This document shows positions 51,797 to 60,198 of a DNA stretch of 64,000 bases, one piece after another (position 1 is the stretch's first letter; each line of letters begins with the position of its first letter). Location of the stretch: assembly GCA_031430595.1 (NCBI GenBank), contig JANPBU010000045.1:110460-174459 (forward strand), in the 5' to 3' direction. Below the pieces are notes generated by a model. It was not told the DNA's origin. It saw only the letters and a list, made by a program, of their open reading frames with translations, and did no database searches. The stretch is from JANNBN01 sp031430595 (GTDB taxonomy: Bacteria; Actinomycetota; Acidimicrobiia; Acidimicrobiales; JANYDT01). The translations under genes and the position numbers were made by a program.

Positions 51797-53323
51797 ATGC
51801 TCGGTTTGGTTGCCGGCTTCACCGGCCTCGTCGAGGGTGCGACTGGTTCGTTCATCTCGCCAAAAATCGATGTTCATGCGCTCGCGCCCGAAATCGTGTT
51901 GCTGGTTGTCGCTATTGCAGTGCTGCTTATCGATTTGTTTATTGACGAGACCCGCAAGTTTTTGGTGAACACCATTGCTGGTTTCGGTGTGATTGCCTCA
52001 GCCATTCCGTTGGTGACACTGGCGCTAGAAGGTAGCGACCGGTCAATGTTCAACGGGGCCTATGTTGTCGACGATTTCTCGTTGGTGATGAAGGCCGTGT
52101 TTATCATAGCGGGTTACCTCACGCTGTTGATGTCGGCCAACTACTTGCAGGAAGGCGACTATCACGAAGGCGAGTTTTCGTTCCTTATCGTGTGCTCGTT
52201 GCTTGGCATGGTGGTCATGGCTTCGGCTCGCGACCTCATCACCATTTTCGTTGCTCTCGAAACCCTATCGATTCCGGCGTACCTGTTGGCCGGGTGGAAG
52301 AAGCGAAACCGTAAATCCAACGAGGCTTCGGTGAAGTACTACCTGCTTGGTGTGATTGCGTCGGCTGTGATGCTCTACGGGATGTCGTTCATTTACGGTG
52401 TCACGGGCGAAACGGTGTTGGTAAACATCGGGGCGAAGATTGGTGATTCCGGAAACGCCAATGGGCTTACGGCTGTCGGTATCTTCCTGGTCATTGTGGG
52501 GTTTGCGTTCAAGGTCTCGGCTGTTCCGTTTCATCAATGGGCGCCCGATACCTACGAAGGCGCTCCGACCCCGGTTACGGCGTTTCTTTCGGTTGCGTCA
52601 AAGGCTGCCGGTTTCGTTGCTCTGATGGAACTGGTTTTCGTGGCGTTTTTCCCTCGGGCCGATGTGTACGGGCCAATCTTTTGGGTGCTTGCCGTTCTCA
52701 CGATGACCGTCGGTAACGTTGTTGCGCTTCGCCAAACCAATATCGTTCGTATGCTTGCGTATTCTTCGGTTGCGCAGGCCGGGTTCATTCTCGTGCCGTT
52801 TGCGGCCGTTGCCGAAAAGCAGGAAGCCGCCGTTACGGCGCAGCGCAGCATCGTTACTTACCTTATCATCTACACGCTTATGAACCTTGGTGCGTTTGCC
52901 ATGGTGATTGCAGTGGCCCGCAAAACGAACTCGGGTGAAATCGACAGTTACGCCGGTCTGTTTCATTACGCGCCCGGCCTTACTGTCGTGATGACTATCT
53001 TCTTATTTTCACTGGCTGGTATTCCGCCGTTTGGTGGCTGGTTCGCCAAGTTCACGGTGTTCAATACAGCCCTCGACGGTGGCGGGCCATGGTCGGTTTC
53101 GTTGGCGGCCATTGCTGCTGTGAATGCGGTAATTGGCGCAACGTATTACCTGAAGATCATGCGTGAAATGTGGATGAAGCCCTCTCCTGACGGGTCGACT
53201 CGCATCATCGTTCCACCGTCGTTGCAACTCGCGCTCGGTTTGTGTGCCGTCTCGGTACTTGCCATCGGCTTGTTCCCGGGCCTTATCACCCAGTTCAGTG
53301 AAGTAGCCCGACTCTTCCGCTAA
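51797..53323 (+). CDS. nuoN: NADH-quinone oxidoreductase subunit N (second copy)
   Basis: About 508 residues. TM5 Glu is Glu155 in IFVALETLSIPAYLLAGW; FKVSAVPFHQWAPDTYEG and QTNIVRMLAYSSVAQAGF are intact (the second Lys-type residue is Asn-Ile-Val here where the first copy has Asp-Val-Lys). ATG 51797 follows the nuoM stop by five bases; a TTG at 51794 precedes it. Last gene of the cluster. Confidence 0.94.
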   Translation: MLGLVAGFTGLVEGATGSFISPKIDVHALAPEIVLLVVAIAVLLIDLFIDETRKFLVNTIAGFGVIASAIPLVTLALEGSDRSMFNGAYVVDDFSLVMKAVFIIAGYLTLLMSANYLQEGDYHEGEFSFLIVCSLLGMVVMASARDLITIFVALETLSIPAYLLAGWKKRNRKSNEASVKYYLLGVIASAVMLYGMSFIYGVTGETVLVNIGAKIGDSGNANGLTAVGIFLVIVGFAFKVSAVPFHQWAPDTYEGAPTPVTAFLSVASKAAGFVALMELVFVAFFPRADVYGPIFWVLAVLTMTVGNVVALRQTNIVRMLAYSSVAQAGFILVPFAAVAEKQEAAVTAQRSIVTYLIIYTLMNLGAFAMVIAVARKTNSGEIDSYAGLFHYAPGLTVVMTIFLFSLAGIPPFGGWFAKFTVFNTALDGGGPWSVSLAAIAAVNAVIGATYYLKIMREMWMKPSPDGSTRIIVPPSLQLALGLCAVSVLAIGLFPGLITQFSEVARLFR

Positions 53324-53349
53324 CTGTCGAACCCTCTCATCACTGTTCG

Positions 53350-53619
53350 GTGTTCCTAACTCAACTTGAATTGACATATCTTCACGAAATCGGGCGCCTG
53401 AAAGTGAGCGGGGCAGAAATAGTCGGTGACCTACGCGAACGTATTGGTTTCACTTCTTCCGATGTGACCACGATTGCCAGCGTTGAAGCTGCCGCTCCGC
53501 TGTCGTGGACGCGCGATCCGTTTGACCGAATGAGTGCTGCCGACGCGCTTGCTTCCAACTGCGCGCTTATCACTAAGGACGAGTTGATCCGCTCGAATCT
53601 GGCTTCCGCTGTGTGGTGA
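53350..53619 (+). pseudogene. Truncated PIN-domain (VapC-like) toxin remnant
   Basis: 89 codons match only the C-terminal two thirds of a PIN domain: LELTYLHEIGRLKVS, then SWTRDPFDRMSAADALASNC and ALITKDELIRSN, with the DP-x-DR and TKDE acidic residues. The N-terminal strand with the first catalytic Asp (LDTHxLLW type) is absent; upstream lies the nuoN stop 27 bases away. No antitoxin gene accompanies it. It is best read as a broken toxin gene. Confidence 0.65.
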
Positions 53620-53852
53620 AAGCCCGTCAAAGCTGGGGGGTTGGCTTCCCTTTGTCTTTGCTGCTCGATTTGCCCCACCAGCCAGACCTCGTGAATTCAG
53701 AACACTTGGCGTGCCGCTTTATGGATCGTCGCTTCTCGGATAGCGATCTGTCCGGTCAAAAACTTGGCGGCCATCATCGTCTTTATGCTCCGCAGTCAGC
53801 CGAGTTTTTGCAGGTTGAGTACCCATCCGAAACAGTCGCCGCAAAAGCTCGC

Positions 53853-54835
53853 CTAGCCCTTGTGTCGTTGGCCGGGTGGTCGTGTTGTTTGGTGGGTGCT
53901 GGTGGGGTTAGTGAAGGTGAGTTCGTGGTTGGGGTTGCCGGTAATGGTCCATCCGCCGGTGTGGACGAGGCTGTGGTGGTATCGGCAGAGCAGTACGCAG
54001 TTGTCGAGGTTGGTGAGGCCGCCGTTGACCCAATGGTGTTGGTGGTGGCCGTCGCAATGGATTGCTGGCATGGTGCATCCTGGGCCGCGACAGTGCCTGT
54101 CTCGAATGACAAGGGCTTTTCGCAGCGCGAGTGGAACGATTCGTTGGGAGCGGCCCACATCGATGACGTCGGATGGGCCGATTGTAAGTATGCGTGTGAC
54201 ATTGCAATCGCAAGCGATTTGTTTGGCCTGTTCGGCGCTTCAAGGGCGGCGACCATCAGGGCGCTGTGATCGCCGCGTAGGGTGCCGGAGATCTCGACGA
54301 TTCCGTGAAGCGTTTCGGCGACGTGAAGTTTTGAGTGTGGTTCTGGTTTTTCTTTGGTGGCTTCTAGTTTTTGGTCGGCGAGATCGGCCCAATGTTTGGT
54401 CATTACGCGTACTTGAGCGACGGTTAGCGGACCGGCTTCTTTGATCATGACTTCAAGATCGCGGTGGTATTCGTAGTCGCGTTCGGGTGTTCCCACGCTG
54501 ATGATCGACTCGACCTGATCGATCGAAAGGCGGTGGTTGTCGAGTGCTGCTGCAATCAAAGGTTCGCAGAGTAATGCCTGCGCAAGTTGCAGTAACCGAC
54601 AAGCCCGGGAATACGAGAGGGCCAACTTCCAGGTCAACCAACCGATGGCCGAACGTGCACCGTCTAACTTCCATGCTTCGGCGTTCTGCCAATGAGCAAC
54701 GTCGCGCGCCAACGCCAACTCGGCATCGTGAAATAGCTGCCCAGAACCCAATACTTGCACGGGAAGGGATTGAACAAAACTGGTTATCCCTTCCTGCTCG
54801 TACATATGTTCGATTCTATAGACAGGGTAAGACAA
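53853..54835 (-). pseudogene. DUF222-HNH endonuclease gene broken by deletion and frameshift
   Basis: From 54835 leftward, one frame encodes an N-terminal DUF222 (13E12-type) domain ending GTLRGDHSALMVAALEA near 54244. The family's C-terminal HNH part continues in another frame from about 54239: SAEQAKQIACDC, then DVGRSQRIVPLALRKALVIRD and the nuclease motif CDGHHQHHWVNGG with CRYHHSLVH, ending at 53853. In that frame a TGA sits exactly at the junction. About 100 residues normally lie between the two parts, so a deletion and frame change are inferred. The DUF222 frame runs on to 53783 as a meaningless tail. Probably inactive. The start may be the ATG at 54805. Confidence 0.75.
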
Positions 54836-54926
54836 AAAACAGGGTTCAGTCGAAGTTTTTTGGGTTTGTTTATTTGCCCTTATTTCTTGCTAGCGCAAGC
54901 CGGTTGGGGTTCCTTTGTAGCAACCA

Positions 54927-55157
54927 ATGAAGACCCTTGCTGCCGAGGGAATTGTTCCAGATCGAATGCGGCGATCTGGCACCACGGCATTGCCGGTTGA
55001 ACACGCGCATGCTCTTCTCGTTACCGATCTACCTTTGATTCACCGCGACCCGTTTGATCGACTTCTCATTGCACAAGCGAAGCATCACCCACTTGTTCTT
55101 GTGACCGCTGGCCCTCTCATTGCGAAGTACGACGTTGATCACCAATTCGTTGCCTGA
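54927..55157 (+). pseudogene. Second truncated PIN-domain (VapC-like) remnant
   Basis: 76 codons. The segment LPVEHAHALLVTDLPLIHRDPFDRLLIAQ (given here only as a family landmark; its core is HRDPFDRLL) and LVLVTAGPLIAKYDV match the C-terminal half of VapC-type PIN toxins. The N-terminal catalytic strand is missing, and the usual VTxD acidic residue is Gly. It lies 90 bases beyond the DUF222-HNH pseudogene. A 14-base inverted repeat (CTTGC, TAGC, GCAAG) sits just before it near 54885-54900. Confidence 0.65.
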
Positions 55158-55160
55158 AAA

Positions 55161-56006
55161 CTAGGCTCGAAGTAGTAGGGGCTTTTCGGCGAATCGATCT
55201 TTGGCCAGCCACAGAACGAGTGGCATCACGGTCGCTACCCGGTCGTGGGGGTCGAGGTGAGGAAACGCCATGCCGTCGTTGGTTCGTACAAACACCGAGC
55301 CTCGGTTGGCCCGTTCGATGTCATTATCGAGCGACTGCCCGGTGGGGTCGACCATCAGTTCAAGGCTGTCCCACCGGCCGGTAAGTGCCTGGCGGCGTGG
55401 GTCGATGTGTCGTGAGCTGAGACCGCGTGCTGTGAGGCGATATGACCCAAGTTTGATCACATTCCCGGCCTCTAGGCGGTCAACAATGTCAACGGCCAAG
55501 CGAGGAACAATGATCGAAGTCGATGCCGAAACCAGGGCCCGATAGCCATCGTAAGCTCGCGTACGAGCATCGCTGTTCTTGATACCTTTGATGTCGAAGC
55601 GAAGGGTTCCGAGTCGACCTTCCACTGCGAAAACCAGCCGTTCCCAGTGACCGTCACGGCGGCTGCTATCAACCCAGTGAGTTACCGAATTGATATCGCT
55701 GAGGCGCATATGAAAACGGCCCCACCGAATCGATTCATCACTTGCTACCAGGCGGCGCATGCGAACGGAAGTGCTACTGAGCGAATGGTCAAAAAACGTT
55801 CGTGACATTCCGGCCATCGACATGGCGTACGACTCGGAGATCGGACGGGTAAGACCCGTCCAAATGGATCCGGTCCAGAATCGTTCGTGTGAAACGTCGG
55901 CCGGATCTGGGAACCAACCGGGACGTGCAAGATCCTTGACTTCTCGTTGCGTCCGGCCCGGCGAGCGCCGGAACCACGAATTCTGTCTAGTCAGTGCCAC
56001 GTCCAC
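55161..56006 (-). CDS. DUF2510-containing protein of unknown function
   Basis: About 281 residues. Near the N-terminus the DUF2510 pattern is present: RPGWFPDPADVSHERFWTG followed by SIWTGLTRP (W-x-x-D-P, then R-x-W-x-G and W-T). The remaining ~220 residues are soluble-looking, with RWGRFHMRLSDINSVTHWV and GHWERLVFAVEGRLGTL suggesting a beta-rich PH-like domain; I do not recognise it. GGGAGG lies 4 bases before the GTG at 56006, which decides the start (GTG 56000 is possible too). It overlaps nothing and is followed by the second PIN remnant on the other strand. Confidence 0.7.
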   Translation of the reverse strand: MDVALTRQNSWFRRSPGRTQREVKDLARPGWFPDPADVSHERFWTGSIWTGLTRPISESYAMSMAGMSRTFFDHSLSSTSVRMRRLVASDESIRWGRFHMRLSDINSVTHWVDSSRRDGHWERLVFAVEGRLGTLRFDIKGIKNSDARTRAYDGYRALVSASTSIIVPRLAVDIVDRLEAGNVIKLGSYRLTARGLSSRHIDPRRQALTGRWDSLELMVDPTGQSLDNDIERANRGSVFVRTNDGMAFPHLDPHDRVATVMPLVLWLAKDRFAEKPLLLRA

Positions 56007-56086
56007 TTGACCTCCCAAGGTTCTTTCACAGTCTTGGGCACGTTCGGTGTTTTGCGATCCTCAAACCTTGGGAAATCTCACTGGTG

Positions 56087-57709
56087 TTAGGGACGTTGAC
56101 TGATGAGACCTTCAACGGCATCGGCGACGCCAGTATGCATACCGACAAGTTCGAGAAATGCGGTCCCCGGCACAGCAAGAACCTCGCTTTCTTCGAGTGC
56201 TGTGACGGTCGCACTGCGGGTTTGGTTGCGTACCAGGGCGATTTCACCGAATACGTCGCCTCGGCGCAAGGTGTTGAGGCGACTGCCTTGGTGTAGCACT
56301 TCAACCGAGCCTTCAACCATGACGAACAACTCAGTGCCGATGTCTCCTTCAGAGATGATATCGGTTCCGGTATCGTACGTGCGATTATGACTCTGCCGGG
56401 CGAGGGCCTCAAGTGACTCTGGTCGAAGCGATCGCAGAATCGTGACCCGACTGAGTAACGCAATTTCGGTGACTGGAACAGTTGCGTCATCATCGACGCG
56501 CCGAAGACCACTCGCTGCGAGTGCTAGGCCAGCGGGAAGCAGGAGTCCGGTCGCAACACACGCTCGCACTGTCGAACCAGCAAGCCACGGAATGAGTGCT
56601 CCAAGTGCGTACCCAAGCGTGACGACAACTTGAAAGAGACCGGCAACACGCAGCATGCTTCCAGCCGGTGAAGACCGTTGCACGAGGACGCGACGTACGG
56701 CACCAAAAATCGCCCTGGTGGCTCCGCTCGCCGCTATCAAGATGATTGTTCCCGCAAGGCTTGTCCGGAAAAAAGCGATCGCCAATAGTGTGGCCGACCC
56801 GGCGGCTCCGAACCAGCAGAGCGGTGCAACAAGGCGACTGCGACCAACAAACCGTTTGGCAAAGAGCAACGAAACAAGCCCACCAACCCCGTAAGCAGCG
56901 GCTAGATATCCGGCCCGCTCTGTACCGATGCCTGCAGTACCTGCAACTGAGACGAACAGAACGTCAAGCGACCCGATCGTTAAGTATGACCCCAGAGTTA
57001 TAATCATAAGTGTACGAATGGTTGAGAGTCGTATCAGCTCCCGCTCTGTGAATTGGGTTTGATTTGGCTGTGATTCGGATTTGGCTATTGTCCTTACGGC
57101 AGCGTGAGCGTCTTCTCTGCGCTCGGTCTTGGCGTGGGGCTGAATGAGGAGAAGACTGATGACCAACATGAAGGCGCCGATACCGGTGACGATCATCAGC
57201 CCACTTTCCACATCCTTTGACAGGCCGAGCATCACTGCGGCAACAATCGGACCAACAACGAGTGAAGCACTTTCGATCCAACTAAAGATCACGTTCTGAT
57301 GAGCCAGCGAGGCGGTGTTTCGAGCAGTAGACGGAAGTAGTGCAAACAGCACAGCCGGGCCGGATGTTTCGGCGCACAGCATGATGACGATGGCCGCCCA
57401 TGAAATTAGCGCCGGGGCACGCACAGCGAGCGAAAGCGAGACCGCTAAGCTTGAAGCAGCAAGCAACGTGAGTTGTGCTTGTGCTGCGCCGAACGGGGCG
57501 AATCGTTCGAGAAGTCTCGATTGAAGCGGCGAAAGGAAGGTCGCAAACAGCAAAATTGCGCTGGTGTAGATCCCGGCCGATTTAGCCCCGCTACGGTTGT
57601 ATGCGAACAGAATGATCGCAACCCACGACGATTGTTCAACTATCTGCTCACAAAAGAAAGCAATCGCAGAGTCGCGAAAAGCGCCTTGTTTCAACGGTGT
57701 CGCAACCAT
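56087..57709 (-). CDS. MFS transporter fused to a C-terminal cyclic-nucleotide-binding domain
   Basis: 540 residues. The first ~400 form a 12-helix MFS-like transporter (for example SWVAIILFAYNRSGAKSAG, IYTSAILLFATFLSP and a central charged loop HAKTERREDAHAAVR). Residues 419-540 are a CRP-type cNMP-binding domain: GTDIISEGDIGTELFVMVEG, RRGDVFGEIALVRNQTRSAT, where GEIAL and the RSA motif form the phosphate-binding cassette. Ligand-gated or regulated transport is the inference; the substrate is unknown. 83 bases separate it from the DsrE gene upstream. Confidence 0.88.
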   Translation of the reverse strand: MVATPLKQGAFRDSAIAFFCEQIVEQSSWVAIILFAYNRSGAKSAGIYTSAILLFATFLSPLQSRLLERFAPFGAAQAQLTLLAASSLAVSLSLAVRAPALISWAAIVIMLCAETSGPAVLFALLPSTARNTASLAHQNVIFSWIESASLVVGPIVAAVMLGLSKDVESGLMIVTGIGAFMLVISLLLIQPHAKTERREDAHAAVRTIAKSESQPNQTQFTERELIRLSTIRTLMIITLGSYLTIGSLDVLFVSVAGTAGIGTERAGYLAAAYGVGGLVSLLFAKRFVGRSRLVAPLCWFGAAGSATLLAIAFFRTSLAGTIILIAASGATRAIFGAVRRVLVQRSSPAGSMLRVAGLFQVVVTLGYALGALIPWLAGSTVRACVATGLLLPAGLALAASGLRRVDDDATVPVTEIALLSRVTILRSLRPESLEALARQSHNRTYDTGTDIISEGDIGTELFVMVEGSVEVLHQGSRLNTLRRGDVFGEIALVRNQTRSATVTALEESEVLAVPGTAFLELVGMHTGVADAVEGLISQRP

Positions 57710-57792
57710 GGGAGACCCATAGTGCCTTAGATTTTTCTAAAACCTGTTGTAGGTGCGCTTATCGGTTGAAGAGTTCGGTGACTTCGGTGATG

Positions 57793-58158
57793 TCAGTAGC
57801 TGAATGTGGTGGCGGCTTCGTTGCCAATCCATTCCCACATGGGGACAGTGCCGCCTATGGTGGCGCCGTCGATGAGGGGTGCGTCCTGCAAGCGTTTGGC
57901 GTTCACGCAGATGGGGCACACGAGATAGCGGCCTCCGGCTGCGTGGTAGCGCTCAAGGAGGCCAGCGATGGGTGGGCAACCTTCGCATGCCGTGCCGACG
58001 GCGATGCCTTTCACGGCGAGGCGCACGGCTTCTTTCGCAAGGAATATCAGTGTCGGGTGGCCCGTCTCGGCGGCACCGACCGCTACGAGAAGGGCGACGG
58101 TGACGCGCTCGGGGTCTTCAAGACCGGTGGTGAGACTGATGACAGCTTTGTTGCTCAT
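57793..58158 (-). CDS. DsrE-family protein
   Basis: 121 residues from ATG 58158, with GGAGA 5 bases upstream. The DsrE/DsrF-like fold is indicated by KAVISLTTGLEDPERVTVAL, LIFLAKEAVRLAVKG, the CEGCPP loop and YLVCPICVNAKRL, followed by GATIGGTVPMWEW. Four Cys in CEGC and CPIC could carry persulfide or bind metal. DsrE proteins take part in sulfur relay or act as predicted peroxiredoxin-like proteins. It is divergent from the HxlR regulator, the usual sign that the regulator controls it. Confidence 0.82.
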   Translation of the reverse strand: MSNKAVISLTTGLEDPERVTVALLVAVGAAETGHPTLIFLAKEAVRLAVKGIAVGTACEGCPPIAGLLERYHAAGGRYLVCPICVNAKRLQDAPLIDGATIGGTVPMWEWIGNEAATTFSY

Positions 58159-58179
58159 GGGGTTCTCCGTTCGTCGATG

Positions 58180-58192
58180 TGTCACGTTGACA
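58180..58192 (+). promoter_or_regulatory. Palindrome between the DsrE and HxlR genes
   Basis: TGTCACGTTGACA is a perfect 5-bp inverted repeat around CGT in the 110-base divergent region. It may be an HxlR operator. The right arm TTGACA could also serve as a -35 box, but no convincing -10 follows on the plus strand. Confidence 0.3.
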
Positions 58193-58268
58193 GTGTTCGC
58201 GATCAGCACCGCGCGCTAGTTCACAATCTGTAGTAGCCGGTTCGGCACTGCGGGTTTAGCATCAGGTG

Positions 58269-58949
58269 ATGGCTCGATACGGTCAGTTTTGTCCGGTGGC
58301 TAAGACCTCGGAGTTGTTGTGTGAGCGATGGATGCCATTGATCCTGCGCGAGATGATGTGTGGCAGTCATCGCTTCTCGGAGATCCAGCGCGGTGTGCCG
58401 TTGATCTCTCCTTCGTTGTTGTCGAAACGTCTACGTCAACTTGACTCGGGCGGCGTGATTCAACGAACCCGCCAATCGCACGGGTGCGACTACACCCTGA
58501 CCGAAGCAGGTTGGGAGCTGTATCCAATCATTGAGGCCATGGGCGTTTGGGGGCAGCGCTGGGCACGTAGTCGCTACACGTCCGATGAGCTCGACCCCGC
58601 CTTGTTGATGTGGGACATGCGACGCATGCTCACCCCAGGCGGTCTCCGCAACGCACGTACCGTGATCGAGTTCCGTTTCCGTCGAGCTCCCCTAGGCAAG
58701 TCGTCCTACTGGCTCGTCGTCGATGAGAGTATTGATCTGTGCCTCATCGACCCGGGACACCCGGTCGATTTGCAGGTTCGAGCCGAGCTGCGCGCCCTTA
58801 CCGAGGTCTGGATGGGAGACCGCACCCTGCGCGACGCACTCACCGAGGGCGATATCGAACTCGACGGACCCCGACCGCTCGTACGCTGCTTCCCTAACTG
58901 GCTTGGCACACACCCCGTGCTCGGCTCCGTCGCGCCAGCATCGCCCTGA
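58269..58949 (+). CDS. HxlR-family transcriptional regulator with SCP2-like C-terminal region
   Basis: 226 residues. The N-terminal winged helix is HxlR type: CPVAKTSELLCERWMPLILR, SHRFSEIQRGVPLISPSLLS, KRLRQLDSGGVIQR, YTLTEAGWELYPIIEAMGVWG. HxlR proteins often sense redox or electrophiles through a conserved Cys (Cys8 or Cys17 here). The C-terminal ~100 residues (from about 115) exceed the usual HxlR length and resemble a sterol-carrier-protein-like domain fused in some actinobacterial members. ATG 58269; a GTG precedes it by one codon. Likely controls the divergent DsrE gene and itself. Confidence 0.88.
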   Translation: MARYGQFCPVAKTSELLCERWMPLILREMMCGSHRFSEIQRGVPLISPSLLSKRLRQLDSGGVIQRTRQSHGCDYTLTEAGWELYPIIEAMGVWGQRWARSRYTSDELDPALLMWDMRRMLTPGGLRNARTVIEFRFRRAPLGKSSYWLVVDESIDLCLIDPGHPVDLQVRAELRALTEVWMGDRTLRDALTEGDIELDGPRPLVRCFPNWLGTHPVLGSVAPASP

Positions 58950-59057
58950 CACGAGCGCATCTTCCGCACGAGCGGCCCAGAACAAGGAACAGAGTCCCTC
59001 GAACTAATCGGGCGCAGACCACGAAGTCGCCAAGGGACAGCTTTCCCGCTTCACGCC

Positions 59058-59966
59058 GCCGTAATGGTGGCTTCTTCGAAAGAAGCGGCTGAGTTAAAGC
59101 CCTCGGTGACCGGGTGCTCGTCTGGGCTCTCCGGCCGCAATGGAGGCCGCTTCGAAAGAAGCGGCTGAGACTTTGGGCGCATACGGTCAGTATTGGGCAG
59201 TCATGCCGCAATGGAGGCCGCTTCGAAAGAAGCGGCTGAGGAGAATGTTGCTTGCGTGATCTTGTTACCAATCCCCGTGCCGCAATGGAGGCCGCTTCGA
59301 AAGAAGCGGCATCCTCTAAATCACCCCAACAGCCGCCGCAATGGAGGCCGCTTCGAAAGAAGCGGCTGAGTGTGTCCGACCCATGTCGGGTCCGCGACCC
59401 AGTCTTCGACGCCGCAATGGAGGCCGCTTCGAAAGAAGCGGCTGAGTCGAAAACGACACGCCAGGCACGCTAATACGCACCGACGCCGCAATGGAGGCCG
59501 CTTCGAAAGAAGCGGCTGAGCAATCCGCGAACTGATCCTGTCTGGTCTCGGCCGCTGCCGCAATGGAGGCCGCTTCGAAAGAAGCGGCTGAGCACCTTCG
59601 ACCGAAAACGGTTTGACAGACTTCCTAGGGCCGCAATGGAGGCCGCTTCGAAAGAAGCGGCTGAGACGACAGTTATTGATAGGGACGCTTGGTATTCGAC
59701 GCCGCAATGGAGGCCGCTTCGAAAGAAGCGGCTGAGCGCCGTATCGAGTTTCGGCACTGTGTCGCCGATGGCTGCCGCAATGGAGGCCGCTTCGAAAGAA
59801 GCGGCTGAGCGACGCCTTACCTATTGATGCGGGCGGTATCGGTTCGATTGCCGCAATGGAGGCCGCTTCGAAAGAAGCGGCTGAGCCGGGTGCACCGCGT
59901 ACACGTCGGTCGCATATTCGCCCATCAGTCGCCGCAATGGAGGCCGCTTCGAAAGAAGCGGCTGAG
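59058..59966 (-). CRISPR. CRISPR array 1: 13 repeats of 36 nt, 12 spacers
   Basis: Plus-strand repeat starts: 59058, 59134, 59205, 59279, 59335, 59411, 59485, 59557, 59630, 59701, 59774, 59850, 59931. Each begins GCCGCAATGGAG and holds the core GCCGCTTCGAAAGAAGCGGC, a perfect 8-bp hairpin with a GAAA loop, then TGAG. Spacers are 35-45 nt except one of 20. The repeat at 59058 has four changes, marking the distal end, so the leader is on the right and crRNA would be read on the minus strand, ending in CCTCCATTGCGGC. This form resembles repeats I associate with subtype I-G (formerly I-U); the subtype is unproven. The repeat at 59279 ends ATCC in place of TGAG. Confidence 0.97.
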
Positions 59967-59993
59967 TGATCGCGGCACAATGGACTGAACGAC

Positions 59994-60013
59994 TCGTCAT
60001 TCCGGTATGACGA
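59994..60013. promoter_or_regulatory. 20-nt palindrome in the presumed leader of array 1
   Basis: TCGTCATTCCGGTATGACGA reads the same on both strands except for one base pair at each side of the CCGG centre. It lies 28 bases from the last repeat, in the 232-base gap between array 1 and cas2. This is where a leader motif for spacer integration or a regulator site would be expected. The rest of that gap shows no other clear element, although a frame is open through it. Confidence 0.4.
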
Positions 60014-60198
60014 TGGAGCTTGCTTACTGACGGAGAGCGGACGTCGGCGGCTTATCGCTGCGTATGAAGAACGCATGCTTACTGTCTTCGCTCATGTTCC
60101 TTCAGGGAAGCGGTGAGCTACCGCAGGGCTTTGCTTCTGCAGGCTTGGCAGGCGTCGTCATCAATTTCGAGTGGGAACGTCACTTACGAGTCGGTCTC

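Noticed and set aside
36388..53323. Second nuo cluster as a recent tandem duplication of the first
   Set aside because: The paired subunits differ in length, inserts and motif residues throughout and the gene set differs, so recent duplication is not supported.
53613..54269. A 218-codon plus-strand open frame over the HNH pseudogene
   Set aside because: It is antisense to recognisable HNH and DUF222 sequence and its peptide is Val/Gly/Ala-rich without any family pattern.
59252..60076. Open frames over array 1 with repeated EAASKEAA or LSRFFRSGLHCG peptides
   Set aside because: They are products of the 36-nt repeat, which lacks stops in these frames; not proteins.
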